A DNA stretch of 64,000 nucleotides, from assembly GCA_947462925.1 (NCBI GenBank), contig CANHQP010000015.1:1-64000 (forward strand), read 5' to 3'. Below, piece after piece: positions 1-6,843 of the stretch (position 1 is the stretch's first letter; each line of letters opens with the position of its first letter). The position numbers and the translations under genes were made by a program. The notes below the pieces were generated by a model that saw only the letters and a program-made list of their open reading frames with translations, searched no databases and had not been told where the DNA came from. This stretch comes from Flavobacteriia bacterium (GTDB lineage Bacteria; Bacteroidota; Bacteroidia; Flavobacteriales_D; Crocinitomicaceae).

Positions 1-150
1 TAGAACACTCTCGCCATCGGTCATTTGAAAACTTTATTACCAACCTAATTTCAGGGTTAATTGCCTATTGTTTTTTTCCTAAAAAACCAGCAATTAAAGT
101 GGAGTATTCAGACACAAATCAATTAGTGCTTTTTTAATCGAACTCAGGTT
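1..150 (+). mobile_element. Right end of an IS982-like insertion sequence (partial)
   Basis: The window opens inside a transposase reading frame that stops at 137. It is followed at 138-150 by a candidate terminal inverted repeat whose reverse complement reads AACCTGAGTTCGA. The left end lies outside the window, so repeat pairing and any target duplication cannot be checked. The next gene begins directly after this point without a normal start, which suggests the element inserted into it. The family assignment comes from the look of the transposase C-terminus and is tentative. Confidence 0.5.
3..137 (+). CDS. Transposase, C-terminal fragment (IS982-like, cut by window edge)
   Basis: Forty-four codons are open from the window edge to a TAA at 135-137. 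The peptide begins with [11 protein letters not shown], continues with [15 protein letters not shown], and ends in NQLVLF. A basic HSRHRS stretch, a hydrophobic GLIAY segment, a KKP turn and a terminal QL.LF are what I recall of the end of DDE transposases of the IS982 group in Bacteroidota. Catalytic residues lie upstream of the window, so activity cannot be judged. It could belong to another DDE family with a similar tail; that it is a transposase end is more secure than the family name. Confidence 0.5.
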   Translation, partial: EHSRHRSFENFITNLISGLIAYCFFPKKPAIKVEYSDTNQLVLF

Positions 151-154
151 AAAA

Positions 155-694
155 GTGATTCCGCAAGGAGTTTTGACTTTTACCTATCCTCAATTGCCGA
201 CAGACAATACTTGGAAAATGAAAACGGATGAAAATGGAAATCTTACTGCTTCGAATGGTGCAAATTATCCTTATCTATTTTGGGAATCAAATCAAAATGC
301 ATCTGTACTTCGTGGCAAGAAATCAAATTCAAATGAAATTGTCGCGCAAAGAGACTTGATTCCATTTCTAGAAAAAAATCTTTCAAATCTTGGCTTAAAC
401 TCCAAAGAAAGAACGGATTTCATCACTTATTGGGCCCCGAAATTGCAAAAATTCAAAATGATTCAAGTCGAATTTTTTGTGGATGAAAATTGCGAAGTCA
501 TTGGCAAATTAGAAATCAATCCAAAACCGGATCACTTGCGCAGAGTTTATGCGATTTTCAATGAATTAACGGTCATTTCAAACCAATTTGTCAACAAACC
601 ACTTGACGTGAAACCTTTGAGAAGAAATGAATTCACCATTATTGAATGGGGAGGAAGTATTATAAACGAGAAAATAATTCGAAATGCTGACTAA
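155..694 (+). CDS. Conserved hypothetical protein, probably 5'-truncated by the adjacent IS
   Basis: The frame codes for 179 residues from a GTG at 155, but it stays open back to 98, through the end of the insertion sequence. There is no ATG, signal peptide or ribosome site where a start should be. The protein opens directly in a folded-looking segment (GVLTFTYPQLP) followed by NYPYLFWES and, later, DFITYWAPKL. I remember the pattern of YPYLFWE, a charged middle and FITYWAP from the C-terminal domain of larger uncharacterised secreted proteins, but I know no function. It is best read as the 3' part of a gene whose 5' part was displaced by the IS. The GTG may be fortuitous, and expression is doubtful. 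Confidence 0.55.
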   Translation: MIPQGVLTFTYPQLPTDNTWKMKTDENGNLTASNGANYPYLFWESNQNASVLRGKKSNSNEIVAQRDLIPFLEKNLSNLGLNSKERTDFITYWAPKLQKFKMIQVEFFVDENCEVIGKLEINPKPDHLRRVYAIFNELTVISNQFVNKPLDVKPLRRNEFTIIEWGGSIINEKIIRNAD

Positions 695-714
695 TAAATT
701 CCGTGATAGAATTT

Positions 715-1194
715 TCAGTTGAACAGGGATTCGATTGTTGTATTTTCATCGAAATGTACAATTGACCAATTTTTGTAATTACTCGATTCAAGATTTTTTT
801 GTGCAAGCAACTTTGATTTAGAATATTCAGAATCTAAATTGTCTGTCAAATCACTGGTTATCATTTTAAAATGTGCCTCAAATTGTTGACAAGCGTGGAA
901 AATTAGCGCGGTTCCTTCCACATTCACTTGATGACACAATGTTGGATTTTTCTCACAAAATGATTCATCCGAAATCGCGGCGGTATGCAAAATGTGTGTT
1001 GGATACAAAGTATCAAAAACCTGATTGATTTCTAATTTGTTGCAAATATCCATCGATAAATACAGATAATCAGGACAATTTGGATTGCGATTCAAACCTT
1101 TGGAAGTTGCAATGAAAGTCAATCTATTGGCGATACAATATTCAACCAATTTTTGGCCCAAAACGCCATTTGCCCCAGTAATAATGATTCGCAT
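715..1194 (-). CDS. Short NAD(P)-binding SDR / dTDP-4-dehydrorhamnose-reductase-like protein
   Basis: This 159-residue protein starts with a Rossmann strand and the GANGVLG dinucleotide-binding loop (residues 7-13), which resembles RmlD-type extended SDR proteins. A YSKSK sequence near residue 118 fits the catalytic YxxxK motif. RmlD proteins are usually close to 300 residues, so the substrate-binding half is missing and the protein may be a reduced version. It is the last gene of a tight minus-strand set with DUF2851 and PspC genes. Those neighbours do not indicate a sugar pathway, so the substrate is unknown. Redox activity is an inference from the two motifs only. Confidence 0.7.
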   Translation of the reverse strand: MRIIITGANGVLGQKLVEYCIANRLTFIATSKGLNRNPNCPDYLYLSMDICNKLEINQVFDTLYPTHILHTAAISDESFCEKNPTLCHQVNVEGTALIFHACQQFEAHFKMITSDLTDNLDSEYSKSKLLAQKNLESSNYKNWSIVHFDENTTIESLFN

Positions 1195-1212
1195 GATGAA
1201 ACTTTAGTGAAT

Positions 1213-1449
1213 TTAAAGTTCCCAGATAGACGAACGTCTTTTACGCTGAAATTTGAAAAAATGCTTGTGTTCTAAAATCCAAGCCATCGGCAAATAAATC
1301 AACAAAGGCGAACCAAGCGTAACGAAAGAGGCATAAATGAATCCTAAACGCACGCGAGAAGAACTGATTCCCAATTTGCGAGCCAACCATGAACAAACGC
1401 CATAGGACCGTAATTCGAAAAAGAAAATAATTTTTTGAATGGTTCTCAT
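1213..1449 (-). CDS. PspC-domain small membrane protein
   Basis: Seventy-eight residues start at the ATG of MRTIQKIIFFFE; a longer reading from 1485 would overlap the upstream gene and adds nothing PspC-like. The sequence shows SYGVCSWLARKLGISSSRVR followed by a hydrophobic segment (FVTLGSPLLIYLPMAWIL) and a basic tail ending RKRRSS. This layout matches the small PspC proteins common in Flavobacteriia. PspC proteins in other bacteria act in envelope-stress sensing at the inner membrane; that role here is inference. The gene lies 10 bases after the DUF2851 gene and 18 bases before the SDR gene, so the three are probably co-transcribed. Confidence 0.75.
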   Translation of the reverse strand: MRTIQKIIFFFELRSYGVCSWLARKLGISSSRVRLGFIYASFVTLGSPLLIYLPMAWILEHKHFFKFQRKRRSSIWEL

Positions 1450-1459
1450 ACAATTCAAT

Positions 1460-2689
1460 TTATCGTCCCAAAACTTTGTTGCCAATTTTACACATCAAAC
1501 AAAGTTTATTTGTACAAATTTCGTTCTTTAATTCCAATAATCCTTGAGAATCTTCAGCAGATTTACATCTAATTCCTAAATTTTTCCAACGTTGAATTAT
1601 TTCATTGTTTTCTGCTGGAATTTTACTCAACAAAATCAGCGCTTTCTGTTTGAAAATTTCATTTGACAAATGATTTCCATACCACCACAAAAGGGGAACC
1701 AATGAATTAATAATCAGAGAATGTTGGAATGAAATGGTCAATGGTTTTAATCCCTCAATCGTTTCAAAAGCGCGATTGTCAAATTTAAAAAATGCCAATA
1801 ATTCTTCGGGAGATTTCATAAAAATCGAAAAATCAGACTGTAAATTTGAAATAACGGCAGCAAACTGTGTGATTCTTACTTTGGGAAATCCAGGTGGTCG
1901 CAAGCCTTTACTTTTCCATGTCGATAAATCCATGCTTGAAAACTGATGCTTCATCACCATAAATCGCCATTCTTTTTGCCATTTTTTAAAATGAATTTCA
2001 TCCAATTCTGCTTCTAAAAATCCACTCGCGCCCAGTAAAAGTGGAAAAACAGCATCTTTACCTTCTCGCCACAAAATTTTCAAAGAAATGTGTTGCGTCA
2101 ATTCAACAAAAGGCAAAGCGTTCACTTTTGCACCAAACGATTGCGCAATGACTTCATATTGCAATTGTTGCAAATTTCTATTCAGTAATTGATAGCGAAG
2201 TTCTACTTGTGTCGATTTTCGTTCAAGTCGTTCTACAAGTGCATTTTCAATTTGCATCGAAACAAATAGTTCATCTACTTCATGAATTGATTTTTCACAC
2301 GGAATCCAAGTTTGATTTTTAATCAGAGAATCGTAACTCGACCAATCGTTTTGATCTAAATAAGATTTCAATTCCAAGGTTGGCAATTCTTCCCCATTGA
2401 CAATGACTGGTTTGTCGTATTGATAAACCACATGCAAAATCACATTGTCATAAGCGGGATCGATTTGATGTTGATGCGCGTACCAATCTGAAGATTTGAT
2501 ATGAATCTCAATATTTCCATTCCATTTGATTCCGTCCAATTCGATTGAACCGTTGAAAAAATCAGGACCACTTTCATGGTTATGCCAACCAACTTGCTGA
2601 ATGGTTAATTTTCGTCCGTCAATTAATTGTAAATCATGCATTGGAAGTCTCTTGGTTTTCCAAATTTGATGTAGGTATTCCTCTCTCAT
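1460..2689 (-). CDS. DUF2851 family protein
   Basis: This 409-residue cytoplasmic protein matches the DUF2851 family of Bacteroidota. Visible hallmarks are the N-terminal EEYLHQIWK, then GWHNHESGPDFFNGSI, the IEIHIKSSDWYAH block and NVILHVVYQYD within the first 110 residues. A C-terminal cysteine cluster (CTNKLCLMCKIGN) may bind metal. The family has no known function that I can name; the conserved His/Asp/Glu block could be enzymatic. It is the first gene of the minus-strand trio and is divergent from the Dus gene, from which it is separated by under 100 bases. Confidence 0.85.
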   Translation of the reverse strand: MREEYLHQIWKTKRLPMHDLQLIDGRKLTIQQVGWHNHESGPDFFNGSIELDGIKWNGNIEIHIKSSDWYAHQHQIDPAYDNVILHVVYQYDKPVIVNGEELPTLELKSYLDQNDWSSYDSLIKNQTWIPCEKSIHEVDELFVSMQIENALVERLERKSTQVELRYQLLNRNLQQLQYEVIAQSFGAKVNALPFVELTQHISLKILWREGKDAVFPLLLGASGFLEAELDEIHFKKWQKEWRFMVMKHQFSSMDLSTWKSKGLRPPGFPKVRITQFAAVISNLQSDFSIFMKSPEELLAFFKFDNRAFETIEGLKPLTISFQHSLIINSLVPLLWWYGNHLSNEIFKQKALILLSKIPAENNEIIQRWKNLGIRCKSAEDSQGLLELKNEICTNKLCLMCKIGNKVLGR

Positions 2690-2759
2690 TTGCGTTGTAT
2701 TTTAAAGGTCTGTTACTTAAAGTTAAGCAAAAAATATCCATTCGCCAAAAACTCTTGCT

Positions 2760-2767
2760 TATCTTTG
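2760..2767 (+). promoter_or_regulatory. -7 promoter box TATCTTTG for the Dus gene
   Basis: This is a perfect TAnnTTTG match 14 bases before the TTG chosen as the Dus start. It lies downstream of an in-frame upstream codon at 2641, so the mRNA from this box could not encode the longer reading. Confidence 0.55.
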
Positions 2768-2781
2768 CAAAAAAATATCAA

Positions 2782-3717
2782 TTGAGAGATTTCCTCTATT
2801 TTGCACCATTACAAAGTTTTACGGATCATCATTTTCGCAATGCGTTCCAACAAGTACTTGGAGATGTAGACGGATTTTATGCGCCTTATTTGAAAATGTC
2901 GAATGATGGAACAATCAAAGAAGGACCAAAATTGGATGTTTTGCCAAAAAATAATCCATTCGAAACTGTCATTCCTCAATTGATGGCTTGTTGTACCGAA
3001 GATTTTCTTTTGATGGCAAATTACCTTGCTGATTTGGGTTATTCGGAAGTCAATTGGAATTTGGGCTGCCCCTACCCGATGGTTGCCAAACGGGATTTAG
3101 GTTCTGGAATTTTGAATAAACCAGAAAAAATTGTGCAAATTTTGCATGAAGTTTACATCCAAACAGACTTAAAAATCGGACTCAAAATGCGTATGGGTTA
3201 TGAAGACACTTCTGACATTTTGAAATTACTTCCATTGCTAAACGATTTTCCATTGACAGAAATTATCGTTCATGCGCGCTACGGAAAGCAATTGTATAAC
3301 GGACCTTGCGATTTAGATCGCTTTGAAGAAATTATTCCACTGACAAAACACGATTTAATGTACAACGGCGACATATGCACAGTCGACGATTTTAGAAAAT
3401 TGAAAGCGCGTTTTCCCTCTATCAGTCGTTGGATGATTGGACGCGGCGGAATTTCGAATCCGTTTTTATTTGAAATGATACAAGAAGACAACGAACAATT
3501 CCCTGATGATTGGCAAGAAATTTTTAGTGAATTTTTGGAATTATTGCTAGAAAGTTATTTGAAAGAAACATCGAACGAAGGAAATATTTTAATCAAAATG
3601 AAACACTATTGGGAATATTTCGCCGAAGGTTTGCCAGAAGGAAATTATTTGTCCAAGCCACTCAAAAAAGTCAAAAATTTGAAGTCTTATCAGGATTTTA
3701 TTGCTTCGCTAGATTGA
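2782..3717 (+). CDS. tRNA-dihydrouridine synthase family protein
   Basis: Dus enzymes reduce uridine in the tRNA D-loop using FMN and NADPH. The protein begins YFAPLQSFTDHHFRNAF, the usual FMN-binding start, and has the NLGCPYPMVAKRDLGSG segment holding the catalytic cysteine. Further on are VHARYG and a WMIGRGGISNPF phosphate-binding loop. I chose the TTG at 2782 (311 residues). The open frame runs back to 2641, but that part overlaps the divergent DUF2851 gene, does not resemble Dus, and precedes the promoter box at 2760. A non-ATG start is therefore needed. Which of the DusA/B/C types it is cannot be decided here. Confidence 0.85.
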   Translation: MRDFLYFAPLQSFTDHHFRNAFQQVLGDVDGFYAPYLKMSNDGTIKEGPKLDVLPKNNPFETVIPQLMACCTEDFLLMANYLADLGYSEVNWNLGCPYPMVAKRDLGSGILNKPEKIVQILHEVYIQTDLKIGLKMRMGYEDTSDILKLLPLLNDFPLTEIIVHARYGKQLYNGPCDLDRFEEIIPLTKHDLMYNGDICTVDDFRKLKARFPSISRWMIGRGGISNPFLFEMIQEDNEQFPDDWQEIFSEFLELLLESYLKETSNEGNILIKMKHYWEYFAEGLPEGNYLSKPLKKVKNLKSYQDFIASLD

Positions 3718-3735
3718 AAAAGACCAGCTTCGTTA

Positions 3736-3879
3736 TAAGATATTAAGATTTTAGGAAACGCTTCTCCGAAGCTTTAAGACTTTAATTATCACTGTTGCTT
3801 TGCAACTTTTAAATGGATTCTAATATTTAAGGACGAATAATCCTCTTAAAATCCTAAAATCCTAAAGTCTTGATATCTC
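3736..3879 (+). repeat. Intergenic repeat family A, copy 1 (inverted arms plus hairpin cores)
   Basis: A left arm beginning TAAGATATTAAGATTTTAGG is followed by a hairpin GCTTC-tcc-GAAGC (3760-3772) and TTTAAGACTTTAATT, then a second hairpin GTTGC-ttt-GCAAC (3794-3806). At 3844-3879 there is a right arm built of CTTAAAATCC/CTAAAGTCTT units, roughly the reverse complement of the left arm. Related copies lie near 31.5, 36.3 and 45.7 kb. The right arm ends just before the mtnC promoter. Confidence 0.7.
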
Positions 3880-3888
3880 AATTCACCT

Positions 3889-3896
3889 TATCTTTG
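3889..3896 (+). promoter_or_regulatory. -7 promoter box TATCTTTG for mtnC
   Basis: A perfect TAnnTTTG match ends exactly four bases before the mtnC ATG at 3901. Transcription would start at or next to the start codon, giving a leaderless message. Confidence 0.6.
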
Positions 3897-3900
3897 CATC

Positions 3901-4590
3901 ATGAAAATTTCTAACGTCAAATTTATTCTAACAGATATTGAAGGCACAACGACTTCTGTTTCTTTTGTTTATGAGCAGTTATTTCCATATTTTAGAAATA
4001 ACGTTCAGCAAATAAAAAATTTACTTCACCTTGAAGAGGTAAAAGAGGCATTGGAACAAACGCAAAAATTAGCGCTGGATGAAGGAGTTGAATTAGGAAA
4101 TATCGACGATCAAATTGCGCAATTGTTGAAGTGGAGTTTGGAGGATAAAAAAATCACTCCTTTGAAAACTTTGCAGGGAATTTTGTGGGAAGCAGGATAC
4201 AAATCGGGCGAAATTAAAGGACACGTTTATCCTGATGTTGCAGCAGCACTTCAATATTGGAAATCCAATGGTATTGAGTTGGGCGTTTTTTCATCGGGTT
4301 CAGTGGCGGCGCAAAAATTGATTTTTGGATACAGTGAAAGTGGTAATTTAACCCCTAATTTTTCAGCTTATTTTGACACCAAAACCGGAGGAAAGAGAGA
4401 GTTTGAGACTTACAGGAAAATTGCTGAGATTTTAAATCTAGAGCCGAATTCTATTTTATTCCTATCTGATATAGTTGAAGAACTAGAAGCAGCCAAAAAA
4501 GCTCAATTTCAAACAATTCAATTAGTTAGACCTGGTAACACTGCAAATTGGGAGAATTATGTAAATGATTTCTCGGAAATTACTCTTTAG
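3901..4590 (+). CDS. mtnC: Acireductone synthase (enolase-phosphatase E1)
   Basis: MtnC carries out two steps of methionine salvage: it enolises 2,3-diketo-5-methylthiopentyl-1-phosphate and removes the phosphate to give acireductone. It is a HAD-superfamily enzyme. Motif I appears as DIEGTT (residues 12-17) with the following SVSFVYEQLFPYF cap entry, motif II as VFSSGSVAAQK, and the acidic motif as ILFLSDIVEELEAA. The 229-residue length is normal for the family. It stands alone, not beside other mtn genes; mtnA is about 26 kb away in this window. Its last 11 bases overlap the convergent gene's end. Confidence 0.93.
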   Translation: MKISNVKFILTDIEGTTTSVSFVYEQLFPYFRNNVQQIKNLLHLEEVKEALEQTQKLALDEGVELGNIDDQIAQLLKWSLEDKKITPLKTLQGILWEAGYKSGEIKGHVYPDVAAALQYWKSNGIELGVFSSGSVAAQKLIFGYSESGNLTPNFSAYFDTKTGGKREFETYRKIAEILNLEPNSILFLSDIVEELEAAKKAQFQTIQLVRPGNTANWENYVNDFSEITL

Positions 4591-5794
4591 TTTCTGATCT
4601 TTTTTGAAGTTCGGTATCAATCAACAATATTTGACTTTCGATTTTAGCTAAATCAGCTTTGAATTGTTCGATTTCATCAGGCATGAAAATAGAATTTTTT
4701 GTCTTTAAATTTAACTCCAATTTCATTTTGCTGGTGTTCAATTCCATTTTATATTTTTTTAAAGCAAATACACTCATTTCTGCCAATTCTGATTCCGTGT
4801 AAAATTTTCTTGCTTCCTTTTCATTAGTTTCTTCAACTTTTGCCTCCTCTTTCTCTGGTTTTTCAGATTTTTTCTCTGACTTTTCGGTTTTTTCTTCTGC
4901 TTGAGATTCTTCCTGAGCCTTTGGTTTAGAAGATTCAATCAATTCAGTAGTTCCATAGAAGTACCCTTCTTTTTCTTTCTTTTTTAATAATTTTTGTTCT
5001 TCTGAAAAGGCGTTCTCTTTGTCATCTAAAGGTGCTTTTTCTGATTTATTTAAAGGCTTATAACCTTTCGAAATTTGAAGATTTACTTTTTCCAACTTAG
5101 TTTTAGAAATTTCTCTTTCCAATTCTAAATCTTTGATTTCATATGAAAGTTTACTGTACTCCTTAGATTTTACATCCAACTCATTCCGTTGTGCGGTTTT
5201 TTTCTCTATTTTAGAATTCAAATTGGCAATTTTATTTTCTTGCATCAATTTCATGTTGTCCATTCCAGTCTTCATGTCTTGTTGCATTTCTTCAATAGAA
5301 TACTTTTCTTCCTCAACTTCCTCAACAGATTTTTTCTCTTCTGTTTTGGCTGGAGATGCACCACTAGGTTTTTCTTCCGACTTTGGCGTTGAAGCCACTT
5401 GTCCGCAATCGCTGATAGTCAAACCCCAAGCAGCTTCTAACATTGAAGCAGGCATTCCGGTCTCTTTAACCAAGGGTTCGAAATCAAAACTCGCAAATCC
5501 TTGTTCATTTAATTGAATGTAGCCTTTTACATCCCATTTTTTGTCACCACCTTGAAAAGCTTTATATCCATAAGCATCTATGCTCAAAGAATAAACTGTC
5601 GCATTCTTGAAAGTAACTTCCCCTTTTTCGTTGGATTTACTTTTGGCAATCGTGGCATCATCATGCTTGATTGTCACATCCCAATTACAAAGTGGATTGT
5701 TTCTGTATTTTAAAATTAATTTGACATCTAATGTCTTCTGTGCAGACAATGATAAACCGAATACCAAAAAGAAAATTAAGGCTAAAAATTTCAT
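4580..5794 (-). CDS. Secreted coiled-coil protein of unknown function
   Basis: The 404 residues begin with a signal peptide (MKFLALIFFLVFGLSLSAQ). Residues of about 22-110 look like a beta-sandwich in which a 'stalk' is promised by phrases such as NEKGEVTFKNATVYSLSIDAYG, resembling carboxypeptidase-regulatory-like folds. From about 150 to the end the protein is lysine/glutamate rich and heptad-like, with low-complexity KSEKKSEKPEKEE, suggesting a long coiled coil. No catalytic motif is visible and I do not recognise the family. A structural or envelope-scaffold role is only a guess. The 3' end overlaps mtnC by 11 bases, convergently. Confidence 0.75.
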   Translation of the reverse strand: MKFLALIFFLVFGLSLSAQKTLDVKLILKYRNNPLCNWDVTIKHDDATIAKSKSNEKGEVTFKNATVYSLSIDAYGYKAFQGGDKKWDVKGYIQLNEQGFASFDFEPLVKETGMPASMLEAAWGLTISDCGQVASTPKSEEKPSGASPAKTEEKKSVEEVEEEKYSIEEMQQDMKTGMDNMKLMQENKIANLNSKIEKKTAQRNELDVKSKEYSKLSYEIKDLELEREISKTKLEKVNLQISKGYKPLNKSEKAPLDDKENAFSEEQKLLKKKEKEGYFYGTTELIESSKPKAQEESQAEEKTEKSEKKSEKPEKEEAKVEETNEKEARKFYTESELAEMSVFALKKYKMELNTSKMKLELNLKTKNSIFMPDEIEQFKADLAKIESQILLIDTELQKRSETKE

Positions 5795-5815
5795 ATCAAC
5801 AATTTAAATTCGCGT

Positions 5816-5823
5816 CAAAAATA
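5816..5823 (-). promoter_or_regulatory. -7 promoter box TATTTTTG for the coiled-coil gene
   Basis: A TAnnTTTG match on the minus strand sits 21 bases before the ATG at 5794. Confidence 0.4.
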
Positions 5824-5848
5824 AGGAAATGATTAAATAATCACATTT

Positions 5849-6784
5849 TTAATATTGAACAAAAGGAATCATTCCTCTTAATCCCATATCAACAACAGAT
5901 TCTCCCTTGGAAGGTTCCCATTTTCCATTTGCATTTCCATCAATCCATTCAAAGCTTTGATTGGTTGACATTGAAACGCGTACAACAATATCTTTGGTTT
6001 CATTGCCAGTAATTTTTAATTTCCCACCATTGAATGGGCCAGTCACCAAACATGAACCTACAGGATTTGGTGAAGTGGATGCAATTGGATTCACCACTGT
6101 CGTAGCCCCAGCTGGTGCTTGACCTGTTCCTGTATAATTAATTGGGTATCCGTTGTAATTCCCTTTCATTTCAAATCCCCAAAAACCTTGGCTTTTGTTT
6201 GCATTTACAACAATATTATCCGTTTTAATTAGAAAATTTGTGATGTATGAATTAAAGCCAACAAAACTTGCAATGGTTGAAGGATAATCTTGCACAATAT
6301 TAACATTTCCTATTCCAGCCACATTGACAGTTGTATCAACGTGTAGTTTAACATCAAAATTTTGGTAGCCTATGGAAACTCTCAAATATTCATATTCACC
6401 TACAGCTACATTTTTAAGGGGGATTTCAAAAAACTTTCCACCTTTTCCAACCAATATCGCTTTGCTAAAATCAATCGCAACTCCACCACCAATGGAAGTC
6501 TCAGGAGCGTGATAAACCACAACGCCACTGCCGATTTGTGTTAAGGCAGATTGTGCCAATTCAATGTAATGCGCACTCATTTTGTTCATTTTTGGACTCT
6601 GAGTTGCGTGTCCTGATGGAATTGTTGACGTTTGACCAATGTTATTTAATCTAACTTGTGTAGAATCAAAATCCAATAAAAAGATCAATTTTGGTTCATT
6701 CACTTCAGGTGTAACTTCTTCTTTTTTACAGGATACGAGAACCAAAATTGCGGCAAAGAAAGGGAGTAAATAGTATTTTTTCAT
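5849..6784 (-). CDS. Conserved lipoprotein of unknown function
   Basis: Starting at the ATG at 6784 gives 311 residues with a clean lipoprotein signal: MKKYYLLPFFAAILVLVSC, cleaved before the cysteine. A longer frame to 6856 would place 24 odd residues ahead of the signal and overlap the neighbour, so it was rejected. The body holds HYIELAQSALT, GSGVVVYHAPET and EYLRVSIGYQNFDV, which I recognise from uncharacterised Bacteroidota lipoproteins, and it ends in a beta-rich region with WIDGNANGKWEP. It lies 59 bases after the DUF5686 gene on the same strand and has its own candidate promoter. No function is known to me. Confidence 0.75.
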   Translation of the reverse strand: MKKYYLLPFFAAILVLVSCKKEEVTPEVNEPKLIFLLDFDSTQVRLNNIGQTSTIPSGHATQSPKMNKMSAHYIELAQSALTQIGSGVVVYHAPETSIGGGVAIDFSKAILVGKGGKFFEIPLKNVAVGEYEYLRVSIGYQNFDVKLHVDTTVNVAGIGNVNIVQDYPSTIASFVGFNSYITNFLIKTDNIVVNANKSQGFWGFEMKGNYNGYPINYTGTGQAPAGATTVVNPIASTSPNPVGSCLVTGPFNGGKLKITGNETKDIVVRVSMSTNQSFEWIDGNANGKWEPSKGESVVDMGLRGMIPFVQY

Positions 6785-6808
6785 GCGACTGAATATAAGT
6801 TTTTTAAA

Positions 6809-6816
6809 CAAAAATA
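6809..6816 (-). promoter_or_regulatory. -7 promoter box TATTTTTG for the lipoprotein gene
   Basis: A TAnnTTTG match lies 24 bases before the ATG at 6784 and downstream of the alternative start at 6856, supporting the shorter reading. Confidence 0.45.
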
Positions 6817-6843
6817 GTAAAAAAAGAGAAATTAAATTCTTCT

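Noticed and set aside
155-694. GTG at 155 as a normal gene start
   Set aside because: There is no ribosome site or signal peptide, the frame is open upstream into the insertion sequence, and the protein begins mid-domain.
2641-2781. Upstream in-frame extension of the Dus gene
   Set aside because: It begins with TTG, overlaps the divergent DUF2851 gene, does not look like Dus, and lies upstream of the promoter box at 2760.
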